DNA from: Batillaria attramentaria
Taxonomy: Eukaryota; Mollusca; Gastropoda; Batillariidae
Direction: 5' to 3'
Assembly: GCA_018292915.2 (NCBI GenBank)
Contig: JACVVK020000227.1
Span: 778,001 to 842,000 of the forward strand
Length of the DNA: 64,000 bases
In this document: positions 26,301 through 41,200 of the stretch, piece by piece
Layout of the letters: each line of letters begins with the position of its first letter
Position numbering within the stretch: the first letter of the stretch is position 1
Notes under the pieces: model-generated
Database searches by the model: none
What the model was told of the DNA's origin: nothing
Seen by the model: only the letters and a program-made list of their open reading frames with translations
Made by a program: the position numbers and the translations under genes

Positions 26301-29300
26301 ACTTTACAACAAAGATGATTTGACTGAAAACAGAGAAAAAGAAAAAAAAAAAAAAAAACTAAAGGAGCAAAGCCTCCTTAGCTCACTTGTGAGGTGGGTC
26401 AAGGTCATTCAAAAGAGTATGTTTGTAAAACTATTACCACTATCTATCCTGAAGTAAGGTGTCTCTTGTGTTCACAGTTTCTAAGAAAATGGAAATTGGC
26501 AATATAACAGTTTCCCCAGGCCAGTTTGTATGAGATCTGTAAGAGCTTATGAATGACTATCATTAAGCTTGTTTGATAGCTCGAGTTCTTATCAATGACT
26601 ATCATTAAGCTTCCCTACATGGTCCAACCCTTGTCGTGGGGTAGTGGCTTGTGTACCTCAATGACCCAGAGAACTATGCCAGCAGGAGCACATGCTCCTG
26701 GCAGGGTCACCCAAGCTGGACAGGTCGAAGGGTAGAGGTCAGACGAATGTGGACCACCTCTCCAAGAGGCTAAACGGGTTTGCGTAGGGTTAACAGCCCT
26801 ACCTGTAAAAAACACTAAGTTACTGAAGCATCGACAGCAACAAACCGAGACATTCACCTGGGCGAGGAAGGGTCTCCATCCCGGAGACCTATGACGCATT
26901 GCAGTGAAAGCCGAAAGGAAGCTGCAAGGCCGACCCCCCTTCTAACACCCAGGACAACGACGAGAGTAGCCACATGGAACATCAGGACAATGTATGAAGT
27001 AGGAAGGACCATACAAGTAGCAAGAGAGATGAAGAACTACAAGATAGGAGTACTGGGACTGAGTGAGACAAGGTGGCTACAGACAGGACAGCTGAGATTT
27101 TCATCGGGAGAGCAATTGCTGTACTCTGGACACACAGAGGATGGAGCCCCCCACACTGAGGGCGTGGCCCTGATGCTGGCACCGGAGGCACAGCGGGCAC
27201 TCATCGGCTGGGAACCTGTCAACTCCCGCATCATCACAGCCAAATTCATCACCAAGAAAAAAGACATCAAGCTGAACATCATCCAGTGCTACGCTCCCAC
27301 CAATGATGCGGAAGAGGAGAAAAAAGATGACTTCTACCAACAACTGCAGACAGTGATAGATAGAGGAGGAGCCAAGGACATGACCATACTGATGGGAGAC
27401 TTCAACGCCAAGATTGGATCAGACAACACAGGCTATGAGGACACCATGGGAACACACGGACTGGGACAGATGAACGAAAATGGCGAGCGCTTTGCAGACT
27501 TTTGTGCCCTGAACCAGCTAGTGATAGGAGGCAGCATCTTCCCACACAAGCGCATCCACAAGGCCACATGGAGATCGCCGGACCATGTCACGGAGAACCA
27601 GATTGATCACATCTGCATCAGCCGGAAGTTCAGGAGATCGTGGCGGGATGTGCGCGTGATGAGGGGTGCCGATGTATCATCAGACCACCACCTTCTTGCA
27701 ACAACATTGAGACTTCGGCTTAAGAGGCACACCAACGCCAACAGCACACGGACCAGGTACAACGTTGGACTTCTCAGGAACACAGACACACAAGCAGCAT
27801 TCCGGATCAGCCTTTCCAACAGGTTCCAGCCACTGCAAGACCTGATAGAAGACAGTGAAATGGACATCGAGACACAGTGGGAACACAGCAAGAAACTCTG
27901 GCACGACACATGCGAAGAGGTCCTTGGCAAGAGAAAGACCCAACATAAGGAATGGATCTCTGCTGATACCATCCAGAAGCTGGAAGTTAGGAAAGAGAAG
28001 AAAACTGCACTGAACACGAGCCGAACAAGAAGAGCCAAGGCAAAGGCACAAGAGGAATACACAGCAGCTGACAGAGAAGTGAAGAGGAGCACCAGGAAGG
28101 ACAAGAGGGACTACATCGACAACCTGGCCAGTCAAGCAGAGGAAGCAGCCCGACAAGGGAATCTAAAAGACCTGTACCAGGTGACCAAGAAGCTCGCGGG
28201 CAAATTTCAGCAGACAGACAAACCAGTGAAGGACAAGAACGGGCACCCACTGACAACAACTGAGGAACAGCTGAAGCGATGGGCAGAACACTTCAGGGAG
28301 CTGTTAAATCGCCCCATCCCTGAAACACCACCAGACATCCCGCCAGCTGAGACAGAACTACCCATCAACTGCGACAAGCCCTCTAAGGCGGAGATCAGGA
28401 AAGCCATCATGACACTGAGAAATGGGAAAGCTGCAGGGCCGGACGAGATACCAGCAGAAGCCATTAAAGCAGACACAGAGACAGCCGTCAACATGCTGCA
28501 CAGCCTGTTCAGCAAGATCTGGGAGAAGGAAGAGGTGCCAGCCCAGTGGAAAGAAGGGATCGTCATCAAGCTGCCAAAGAAAGGGGACCTCAGGGACTGC
28601 AGCAACTACCGAGGGATCATGCTCCTGTCAGTGCCAGGCAAGGTTCTCAACAGAATTCTACTGGAGAGGATGAGAGAGGCAGTCGACCCCATGCTCCGAG
28701 ACCAGCAGGCAGGCTTTCGCAGGAACAGGTCCTGCGCTGACCAGATTGCCAGCCTACGCATCATTGTGGAGCAGTCACTGGAGTGGAACTCCCCCCTCTA
28801 CATCAACTTCATAGACTATGAGAAGGCCTTCGACAGTGTAGACAGAGAGGCGCTGTGGAAGCTGCTAAGGCACTATGGAGTTCCCGGGAAGATCATCTCC
28901 CTGATCCAGTGCACCTACCAAGACATGAGCTGCAGGATTGCCCATGCCGGCCAGTTGTCAGAAAGCTTCGAGGTGAAGACCGGAGTCCGCCAGGGATGCC
29001 TGTTGTCCCCGTTTCTCTTCCTCCTGGTCATCGACTGGATCATGAAGACCACTACAGCAGGCAGGAAAAACGGGATACAGTGGACACTCTGGACGCAGCT
29101 GGATGACCTCGACTTCGCGGACGACCTGGCGCTCCTGTCTCACAGCCACAGCCAGATGCAGGACAAGACTACGTGCCTGGAAGCCACATCAGCCGGAACA
29201 GGGCTCAAGGTCAACAGGAAGAAAACCGAGCTGATGAAGATCAACACCACTGCCAACACACCAGTCACAGTCGGTGGAGAGCCCATCAGGGAGGTGGAGT

Positions 29301-31870
29301 CTTTTGTCTACCTGGGGAGTGTGGTTGATGGACAGGGAGGCACAGACCGAGATGTCACAGCCAGAATCGGCAAGGCAAGGGCAGCAATGGTCATGCTGAA
29401 GAACGTCTGGGCATCCAAAGTTGTCAGCATAAGAACCAAACTTCGCATCTTAAACTCCAACGTGAAGTCAGTTCTGCTCTACGGATGCGAAACATGGAGG
29501 ACAACGAAGACGATGCAGCAGAAGATCCAGACATTTCTCAACACCTGTCTGAGGCGCATCTTCAACATCCGATGGCCAGAGAAGATCCGGAATGAAGAGT
29601 TGTGGGAGCGAGCGGGGCAGGAACCAGTGGCCAAGCAGATCCTGCGGAGGAAGTGGGGCTGGATTGGACACACCCTCAGGAAGCCAGCATCCAGCACCAC
29701 ACGCCAAGCCCTGACATGGAACCCGCAGGGGAAAAGGAAGAGAGGCCGGCCTCGCAACAGCTGGAGGCGGGACACTGAGGCAGAGCTATGTAAGCAGGGG
29801 ACCAACTGGACTGGAGTGGCAAGACTAGCCCAGAACAGAGTGCGATGGCGAAGTGTTGTCGATGGCCTATGCTCCACGTGGAGCCAAGGGCCTAAGTAAG
29901 TAAGTAAGTCATTAAGCTTGCTTGATAGCTCGAGTTCTTATCAATGACTATCATTAAGCTTGCTTGATAGCTCGAGTTCTTATCAATGACTATCATTAAG
30001 CTTGCTTGATAGCTCGAGTTCTTATCAATGACTATCATTAAGCTTGCTTGATAGCTCGAGTTCTTATCAATGACTATCATTAAGCTTGCTTGATAGCTCG
30101 AGTTCTTATCAATGACTATCATTAAGCTTGCTTGATAGCTCGAGTTCTTATCAATGACTATCATTAAGCTTGCTTGATAGCTCGAGTTCTTATCAATGAC
30201 TATCATTAAGCTTGCTTGATAGCTCGAGTTCTTATCAATGACTATCATTAAGCTTGCTTGATAGCTCGAGTTCTTATCAATGACTATCATTAAGCTTGTT
30301 TGATAGCTCTAGTTCTTATCAATGACTATCATTAAGCTTGTTTGATAGCTCTAGTTTTGTAGTTTCTGTACAAATGGTAATGTAAAATTTCACAACAGCT
30401 GTAATGACTTGATCTTAAGTCAAGGTCATTCAAAAGGGTATGTCTGCATAGGTCTCATTTCTGTCTATCATTGTGCCTTGTTTGGTGCCTTTGCTGTTTG
30501 TTGTTTCCAAGAAAATGGTAGTTAAAGTTTCCGCAAAACATCTTGAATGGCCTTGACCTTGACTCAAGGAAATTGAATACAAGTATGCCAGTACAGGTTT
30601 TGTCAATGTCTATCACTATGCAGAGTTTGATGCCTCTGGTACCCCTAGATTATGAGAAAATGGCAATTTTAAATTTCCCATGGGACAGCTTTAATAACCT
30701 TGACCAGGTCATTCAAAATGGTATGTATTGGGAGGTCTGACTGCTGTCTATCAGCAAGCCAGGTTTGGTGCTTCTGCTGTTTATTGTTTCTGAGAAAATG
30801 CCAATGTTAAGGTTTTGGAAGGTTTTCCACAAAACAGCTTGTACAGCCTTGACCTTGACTCAAAGTCAATGAATACGGGTATGTCAGTAAAGGTGATGTC
30901 AATGCCGATCACCATGCAAAGTTTGATGTCTCTGGCTTTTCTAGATTCTGAGAAATTGCCAATGTAATATTTCCAGACAGCTAGCTTTAGTGGCCTTGAC
31001 CTTGGGTCAAGGTCAATCAATATGGTATGTTTTGAAAGGTCTTATGGCTGTCTATCAGCAAGCCAAGTTTGGTGCCTCTGCTCTCTGTAGATTCTGAGAA
31101 AAGGCCAATGTTAAGGTTTACTGCGGACACACAGACAGACAGACGATGGAGGGTTATTACATACGCACTTTGTTACACAAGTGAGCCAAAAAATGACTCA
31201 TCCTCCTCAAGCTGATTGCTGGATCATGTAGGAACAGGAGGCTGGGTGTTTTTCCTCTTGTGTGTGTGTGTGTGTGTGTGTGTGTATACAATAAGTGGAG
31301 ACAAATGTGTATTCTAATGCTTTCTGTTTATAGAACCACGACCTTCAGTGATATGACCACTGTCCTTACAGTTATAACTTACACTCAGTCTTACTAGTAT
31401 TAACAAGATTAAAGGAAACGCATGGAGACTGTCATTGTCATCAGACCCACACCAGATCCCGCTTTCTTTGCTCAACAATTTCAAACATCAATGACAGTCA
31501 CACGAGAGAGAGAGAGAGAGTCTGTCTACAACAATGTGAATGACACAGAGACAAACAGGAAATAGTGTTGTGGCAGGAGGTGAATACCAGACAGCCAAAC
31601 AAGCTGCACCTTCACTGCTCCTCTCTTTCTCTGTATTCCCCCCCCCCCCCTCAAGCCGGGATGGGAAACTACATGCTCCAGGTTGTTTTTAATCCTCCTT
31701 GCATTTTTCTGCAGGAGGAGTGGTCTCCTGCCCTGACTACTGGAGTTGTTCCCTACCTGCCTACACCATTGTCTGCACTCTTTCTTTCTTTGTCCCCCCC
31801 CCCTCCCCCCCCACTGTTGTACTGTGTGATCAGTCAACAGAAAGCCTGCACAGTCAGCCCGCCAATATCA

Positions 31871-31942
<72 letters not shown>

Positions 31943-32279
31943 CTTCCTTTTCCACCACATAAGGATGATATCAAAGATGGGGCAGCCAGAAAAAGGCCAG
32001 CACAAATGTTTGGCCCCAGCCGGGATTCGAACTCACGACCCGATCATTGAAAGTCCAACGCTCTACCATTCGGCCACCCGGCTCCCCCGCCAATATCAAG
32101 TGAATATATAATACAGTAAACGTGGCTCATGTTACATGTACTGATTCAGGCACAACTTTACACATACACATGGTGCAGCTAGCTTGTCCCTGCTTCTAGT
32201 CTCAATCACACACCTTGCTCTCATGGACGCTGACCTTGCTCTCTTCATCAACCTCCTTTCCTCATTCTACACCCCCAAT

Positions 32280-32328
<49 letters not shown>

Positions 32329-35190
32329 TGACATGCCTGATGGTTTGAGAGCCAATGGCAGTCAATCAGTTTTTACTGGCGGATACTCAGATCCTGCAAC
32401 TGATGCAGGGAAAATATCTTCCAGTGAAGTGTGACATAAAAAAAATGCTGACCAGTATCATAGTGCGTGCGTACATGGGCTGGCTTTCTTTACACAGGTG
32501 AGCCAAAGATTGCTAATTGTCGGCTGTATTTCACCTTCACTAGTTCAGTAACAAAAACATATTCCAGCAGAACTGTCAAAAGCAGTGATGAGGTTTTGCT
32601 ACAGGCAGGTTTCACTAGGATGCTAAAGATTTCCTTCATGCAGTATGAATTGTATGTCAGATGTATACATGTAAATTTATGATCACATGCCCTGGTCCTA
32701 TCTGGCAGACCTAGAAGACAGCGCTACAATGAAAGGGACCTGCATAAGCCATATGCTGGGTGTCCCTAGGCCGGTCACTTACAGTGAGAGATTCCCGTTT
32801 GCGCCCGCTGGTGACAAAGGTGAAGCCTTGAGTCTCGATGGCCACACCTGTCCTCTGAACATGTTCCTCCACATACCTGTCAATCACACAAAACACACAC
32901 AGACTTTAAGTTTAAACAGAACAACTCTCTCTACAACGCTGTCTTGACGTTTGACGTTTGTATTCCTCACATCCTATCATCATCTGCTGGCTGCCACTGT
33001 CTGTCAGTAAAATGACCCAGTGTGAGTGTGCGTGTGATTGTGAATGTGAGACACTGAACATTGTGGCTGCAGAGTGTGGTGGATCCAGTGATTACTCTAT
33101 CATCTCATCTACACATTCAGCTGGATAATTAATGATAACACTGTATCCTTCCCATACCATCTTTCATGTCTGACAAGGACGTGACACTGGTGAACATCTC
33201 TGACGCTAAGAATGTAAACACAACTCAACTCTTTGACAGCCATCAAAATATCGCTTAAAATCAATTTCTCAGCAAAGTGCAGACATGTGCAGTGTTAGAA
33301 AATGACAGACTGATGTCTGATACACCAATGTGGGAGAGTAGGAGACAGAGACAGCATGAAGGGTGGAGGGTGGTGGGGTAGGGGTGTGGGTCCCCTGGGG
33401 GGGAGTGACAAGACGGGAGACATTCTACAGCTAGCGGGGTGGGCAAGAGGCAGGAGACTGGGGGGTTGGAGTGGCCAGACAGACATTCGCTCACACGCAT
33501 AATGTTTTTAAAGGGCACCTTGGCAGACTTGGCTTCACACATTACCAACTGTCTGGCACGGCTCGCATCTAATTTACACACTGACTCAAGGAGCAAGGGT
33601 GGGATGGGTTGTGCCGGGCACACACACACACACACTGCTACAGTCGTACGGACCTCGCCTGATTATTAACTACATGTATAACCCTCACTATTTCCCGGCA
33701 TCACTTTCTGCTCTCTCAGTCCACGTGGCCGGCCGGTCTTGTCTCTGTCACACATTGTCCAACAGCACAGTCACGGCCAGTCAGATGAATTCGATTCAGC
33801 TTTACAAGTACATGTGCCGTGTGAGCCGCTGACACAACTAGTGTCGGGTCAAATGTAATGAGAAATTACTGTAGTTAAGTCTAGCTGTGTCGGCCCTGGC
33901 CCTCACTTTTACCGGCCGCTTCTGTCACCAGTTACACTTCTACACTTTTAACTGACACTGTGAGTGTGACGCAAATCACGTCAGTGAGTACAGAGAGAGA
34001 GAGAGAGAGAGAGAGATACATGAGCGGTTTGATCACGTGACAAGACAAGTGACCTAATGAAGTTGTTACAGGAACTACAGTGGACACCAGCAGGTCGCGT
34101 CACGTCACGTCACGGTACGAGCAGTAATTAAGGAACACCGGTCTATCCACTGACAATCCGTTACACAGCAACTTGAAGTGCAATCTGTACCGCCCTACAC
34201 ACCAGTCAGCCAGCTACATGTACACTGTATCGTGTAGCACTAGTTGTACACCAACACTCACCCTGGTTAACCGAACGTGATACACGTCTTAAACCTGACA
34301 CTTAGTTCTAAATTCACACTACATTCAATTCACTAACAAGTCACGTGTCACTCAACGCCAGTGGGGCAGCACCAAGTGTCGGTATCTATACTGTATCACA
34401 ATTAATGTCGGTGTCTGTCTTTGTCTTGTCTGTATCCCCGCTCTACGCTACATCCACTGTTGAAAGTGTTGCCGGTCCAGAGACTGACCTGTCGCGTTCT
34501 AGAACTGTCTTGGTCGTGTGGCTGACTAAGACTACACAGGCAGGACGGCAGGTCTACTACATGTACCAGCAGCACGACACTACATGTACCAGCAGCACGA
34601 CACTACATGTACCAGCAGCACGACACTACATGTACCAGCAGCACGACACTACATGTACCAGCAGCACGACAACGTGAAAGGTCCGGTGCAGCACCGCACA
34701 TCCCTCACTGTGCCTCAGTGTCATCTGTCTGGTCACGGCCCGGTCCGTTCCACGTCTACCACCAGATCAGCGAGCGAGCGTCACGCAGGCAGCCCGACCT
34801 ACCGCATTGTCTGAATAGTCTGAAGGGAAAAATTATGAACAGAAGAAGACGACCATTTCAGTTTGCTGCGTTTTCCAATTGTCCAGCAAATAGCGGACGA
34901 TCAGCAGCGTCATCACTAGGCGGACATTCCGAGCGGCACGTGCAAACTTGGCCACCTCCCCCAGACACGCCGGCAAACACCCACACCACACCGTCTACAG
35001 ACCCCCCCCCCCCCCACTCCGCCTCCTGTCTGGCGACTGGGTCAGTCTAGCTTGTCCTAAGAGCTTCCTCTACCAGACAGGACACTAAAACTGTAAAAGT
35101 TCCACCAGTCGGAGAAGTCCCGCTAATCCACTCTTTCATAGTGTACTGATCGCCATCCTACATCTTGTTACCATGAAGCTTCGGGCATTT

Positions 35191-35277
<87 letters not shown>

Positions 35278-38200
35278 TGCCATACCATCGTTCCTGCCTC
35301 TGATTATAGATGTTTAAACGTGTCCCGTTCCCATTATGCACACATAGCCACACACACTACACATCACATCCGCACTATGGTCACAAAACATCACACGCAT
35401 ATCGACCGTGCTGATGACGTTCACAGTACCCCCCCCCCCCCTCCCACACACACACAGAGCTTTGAGCTTTGGAAGTTTACTGATGTTCAAGACAAGACAG
35501 GAGGATAGAGCCTAACGTTGGTTCGATACTACCACGCTGACTGACTGCAGGCCGCTAAACTGTAACTATCGGCACAACACAACTCGTACAGTACAGCGGG
35601 GGAAAGTGCTGACTCGGCAAGTTGAAGGTTTGCTGTAAGGCCGACTAGCGACAATCCCAAGGTCTACGTCTAGTGACCGAGGTGGCCAGGTGACGTTACA
35701 TACTGTACAATAGTATACTATACAACAAAAGCCCTTGTCACCTGGCTACCTGTCGATACTCTACCGTCACCTGTACTTACACGTGTCTTATTTTTACTGA
35801 CTTACGCCGCACTGACAACCTACTCGTGCAGGCCGCAATCTGGCCCGCCTGTCGTGCGGCAAGGAATGTGCTGAGTCATGCTGCACCGGCTGAGCCGCCA
35901 GGCAGGCAGTCAGTAACACGTAGTGTGCTGCACCTGTACGTGAATGTAGAGGTCGGTATGTCGTGTAGACAGGCTGTGTGCTGTGCTGTGCTGGCTACAC
36001 TCCTACACTGTAACACACACACACTAACACAAAGCGTCCAGGAAAAGCAGCCGGATACTACACAGTGCCGGCAGCGGGGCGAGATAGTGAGGATCGACTG
36101 TAAAACGTGTACACACTGGTCATTGAATCAGACTAGGAGGGTTGACAGTAGAGTGCAGTACAAGCCGACACTGTATAATGTATGGGAGTGGCCGGGCGGC
36201 ACTGTACTAGACTGTCGCTCATACCGACACCCGGCTACAAGAATAACATACATACACTGCATGCCATACCAGCCATCTTCAACCTTTATACAAGCACGCC
36301 AGATCGTTGTGAGCCGTCTAAAAATACTGACAGCTCGCTCTACATGTCAGTCTAGCTAGAGCCGGTCGGTATGAGACAGTCGTGTACATGAAGCCACACC
36401 ATCCCAAACATCAGCCTGCTGATCAGTGAATGCCGCCGCCTTGTCGGTCACATCGCTAGTAGCCTGGTATTATACGCTGTGGCCGGCGGAATGCGGTTGG
36501 ACAGGCAGTGTGTGGTACTAGTCGTATCCACACCCTCTACATACACCAGCCGACAATACCAGTAAGCAGGTTCCGGTACAAACGGGAAGCACGCAGTTTA
36601 ATAATTATGTGGGTTGTCTCGTCTTGACAAAGTAACGACTGAAAGTGTAGCGGCAAAAGCCGCAATACTAAGTTACATATACATGTACAATATTGGTGGC
36701 GCTGGTCAAGCTTGGTTATCACTATTACAGTCATGTTCTTGGTACTGCTCGTACTCAACCAATCTACCAAACACACACAACTTCAGTGTCTGCCGGCGAT
36801 GGACGATGATCAGCGATCGGCACTGTACTGTACCAGCCTGGCGGCTCACAAGCCGGAGAGATGCTGGGAGAGTAGAGCGATGGAGTGGGGTGATCACAAT
36901 GTAAGACATGTACCTTCCAGTTAAACGCTACACACACCGACCTTCAGGCGCAGCCTGTACCAGACATTCCACCCAGACCCCCCCCCCCCCCCCCACACAT
37001 GTAAAATAGCGATGTGACAAGTTAAAGTAGCTCACCTGACCGTGAACTGACATTGCCCACACACGTGATGCCGGGCGATGGTGAAATTCCGTGCGTAGCG
37101 CACGACCAGTATTCATCCTAACGCCACACAGGCCGATCTGTCTAGCACGATGTTGGCACACGGGCAATGGCCAAGTGATTCCACTTGAACAGTTCCCACT
37201 TCATCGTCAACCTGGCACTGGCCACCATACACTGACGCGCCACACACACACACACACCGACTGACTGACAAAGTCGGGAGTGGTGCGTTGCCTCTCCACT
37301 AGCGCAATGTAAAGTGTGTGTGTGTGTGTGTGTGGGAATGCACTGACTATACGGCGGGCGTACAGCTGGTCACATTCCACTCCGTCTGTCTCTTCCCAAT
37401 TCACGTCTCTCTCTATAATCTACATCTCACACAGCCACTGTGCCGGGCCTGTGTATCACAGTGTGGCCGGTGTATCACAGAGTGTGGCCAATTCATACCG
37501 ACGAGTGGCGGCCGGACGGCGGTGTGGCAAAAGACGGTGGGTGCTCCCACTGTGCACGTCTCCTGCCTGACCCCCGGTCACGTGTCTGGCCGTTGACCCT
37601 GCCCCGAACTAACCCTGGCAACGCTGGGCGCTAGCACGTGATGGTGACGCCAGGCGATCCCTCCCCCTCCCCTTCCTCCCCGCTTGCTGCATGCAGTGCC
37701 GGTGTAGCATCCGGTCCGGTCCCCCCTCTGAAGTAGTCCCCCGGGGGACCAATTCGTGGCAAAAACTGCTCTATAATGGTCCCCCCCTTAGACATCCAGC
37801 CTCGTTTTCGACTGGTCCCCCTGGGCGATTTTGGTCCCCCCTCGCATCCAAAGTAGGCCCCCTCTCGAACTGGTCCCCCTCTTTTCTAACCAATGTAGAG
37901 CTATGTCAGTATTTATTTTTAACTTTATTGTTACAAAACTTTATTGTCCCCAAAAGCACAGGGCCATAGGAACATTTTTTTTTCTTTTTTTTTCCCGATT
38001 TATGTGCTTGTTGTTATTTTTGTGTGTGTGAGATATATTTGTTTGGTTGTTGGTTCTTGTTTCTTTCAGTTGTTTTTTTGCATTGGTTCTTTTTTTTTTG
38101 TTTTTGTTTATGAGATGGTTGTACCGAATACTAAACATTATTACTAGAATTTCAAACAATAAATAAATAAGTCAATCAATATTCTCTCTCTCTCTCTCTC

Positions 38201-41200
38201 TCTCTCTCCCCCCCCCCCCCACTCTCTATCTCTCTCTCTCTAGCAAAACCTGAAATAGACATTTACGTTCTTTGACAAGAAAAACTTTATTTCAAAAGGT
38301 ATGTCCAGTCAAACTGTGTCAAAGAAACAAGAAATGAAACAAGAAACAGTTAATGAATAGCAAAGAGTTGCAACAGAAATTGTTAACCAGAGCGCTGTGC
38401 ACTTTATAACGCAACATAAATGTAAATTAATAAATTGTTAATCGCACATCTTGTCCTGAAATGAGCAAAATAATAACAATAGCAAAGTACAAAACAAACT
38501 TCTACCGTACTGTCTTTGCATGAAACGTCATCGAATGCATGAAAGTCCACATTTCCTGTCAATTTTTTTAAACTGGAAATAGCATTTAGAGAATAACATC
38601 AAAGACCAAGTATCTAATATTTTCTATACAACGCCATAGAAAAATATTTCTTCAAAATTAAGTAAGTGTCCATGACATGAAAACTAGTTGCCACCTTTGG
38701 CTTTCAGCGTACTTCAAGTAGACAGTCAAGACTGAGTACCAGTGTCTCAAATCATGACGCTTGAAACAACAAAAACAGCAGAAGACTAACAGTTCTGGTC
38801 TAAGGAGTGACACAAAAAACAGGAGCAAAGTGATGTCCAAGATTCATTATATAAATTGCTCTGTCTGTTTTCAATGGGGCCGATTGCCAAACTGGCCCGT
38901 ATTTCAGCCACCTAGGTTGTCGGCCTGGAGCCTCTCTTGTGAACACATACACGGGCGTGTCCAAGAGGGTGGCTGCAGCAAATATCTCAACCTCGGTGGC
39001 CCAAGTACGGTCGTTTCTCATGTTTGATGTCGCGACGTAATTTTCACGTGCGCTCGTTCCGTAGAAGCGTTTGTCATTCTTTTCAATCCAATCGCAAATG
39101 ATATTTCGGAATTCCTTATATTTCGACTCAGTCCCCAAAACAACAAAGCTCACAGACCGGAAAAAACAATTCCCATCTCCTTTTACGCTAACGCTATCGA
39201 GAGGTGTAGCCGTAATGTCAACTTCAACACTTTCCCTTGAGGGGTGCCGCCTGAAAAGTCTGGGGAAATTCAAACTGGAGGCCCGATCCTTTTGCCAGGC
39301 ACCATCAACGGGGTGGAACTTCATTCTCAATGGCGGCTGGCAAGAGGGGTCAGCCTGTGGATGATAGGAGGGGTCAGCCTGTGGAGCATGGGAGGGGTCA
39401 GCCTGTGGATGATAGGAGGGGTCAGCCTGTGGATGATAGGAGGGGTCAGCCTGTGGAGCATGGGAGGGGTCAGCCTGTGGAGTATGGGAGGGGTCAGCCT
39501 GTGGATGATAGGAGGGGTCAGCCTGTGGAGCATGGGAGGGGTCAGCCTGTGGATGATAGGAGGGGTCAGCCTGTGGAGCATGGGAGGGGTCAGCCTGTGG
39601 ATGATAGGAGGGGTCAGCCTGTGGAGCATGGGAGGGGTCAGCGTTGTCCTGTGTACGATCATGGAACAATTTGACGTTGCTGATATTGTAGAGATTCTTC
39701 AGTATTTTCCCACTTTTAGTGTTCTTCAGTTGAAGTCGACCCTTCGGCAACACACTTATGACCTCATATGGCCCGACGAATCTTGGTGCCATCTTGCCTC
39801 CCATTCTGTGTACTCGTGCAGCATTGATGATTAAGACTTTGTCTCCGATGCGGAACCCGTGGTCATATGCACGCCTGCTGTCATAGTACTCTTTCTGCTT
39901 CTTCTGCGCCCTTGAAATGTTTTCACCAATTTTGTTCTTGACTTCCTCGTGAATCCCCTTCATAGTGTCCATGATTTCTTCGTTCAGATCTTGCTCGTTG
40001 GCATCACCAGTGACGTCAAATGGTAGTTTTGCCTGCTCACCATACAATGCCAAAAAGGGTGAAAACTGTGTAGACTTGTGAACGGATGTTCGGTAGGCGA
40101 ACAGGGCTGCTGGCAAGAGTTCATCCCAATCATCATTGTCTGTGATCTTTACCAAAGTGTCTTTGAGTGTCCTATTGTCCCTCTCCCGTTGGCCGTTCGT
40201 CTCAGGGTGGTAGGCCGAAGAAATGCGATGGTTGATATTGAAACGGTCGGTGAGAATATCAAGCGCAAAGTTAATGAACTCACGGCCTTGGTCAGTTATG
40301 AGGGAATCAAACGCGCCAAAGATGCAGATGGTTTCGTACATGAATCTGGCAACTTCCTCTGAACTCTTGCACGGGATGGCCTTGGCAACGGGAAACTTTG
40401 TAAAGTGGTCTGTGAGGGCAACAATGTACTGGTTACCTCTGTCAGTGACCTGCAAAGGTCCTATGATGTCCATTCCAACGAGGCTCCACTTCTTTTTGGG
40501 CACTGGGATGGGGTGAAGCGGTGCTGCTGGCTTCTTTCTGCAAGCGTTCATGTTCTGGCACACACAGCATGATCTGCAGTAGTCTTCAACCTCCTGTTTC
40601 ATTCCATGCCAGAAGTAACGCTCCAAGACCTAGAGAGAAAAAAGAGTAATGAAATATTTATAAATACTATGTCTTAAAGATAACTGGTAGATAACAGTGT
40701 GTGTGTGTGTGGGGGGGGGGGGGGTGTGAGTGAGAGAGAGAGAGAGAGAGAGAGAGCCAGCAAAGGAAATGTCTTCAATCCGGAAAATGTCCGTTATATA
40801 CCGAAGACATCGGCTATACCGGAAAATTTACGTTATATACGGAGTCATCGGATATAACGTCCACCAGGACAAAAGTGGCCGCTATATCCGATGTGTTGGT
40901 TATACCAGACATACCAGAAACACACAAAACCTCGTTCCCATTCTAAAGCCTGTTAAAACTGGGAGTACAAAAACGGGTGCTCACCTTCTTATAAGTCTTG
41001 TTCATCCCCAAATGTCCTCCGCTCACATAGTTGTCATGAAACTCTTGCAATATCTCTGGAACCTGGTTCCTCTTTGCCACGAGGATTCCGTCGTGGTAGA
41101 GCACATCCTCTCGAATTGTGTATTTTGCAGCAGTCTTTCTCAACTGTCTCTTTTTAACTTTAGTCACATCACGGTTTTCCCCTTTCGCGGTCAGAGGGTA

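Noticed and set aside
34607..35050. 147-codon open frame on the plus strand
   Set aside because: It starts in a 23-bp minisatellite and continues into low-complexity sequence.
35826..36359. 177-codon open frame on the plus strand
   Set aside because: No recognisable motif, no splice context and no repeat origin. Length alone is weak evidence in GC-richer sequence, so it was not called.
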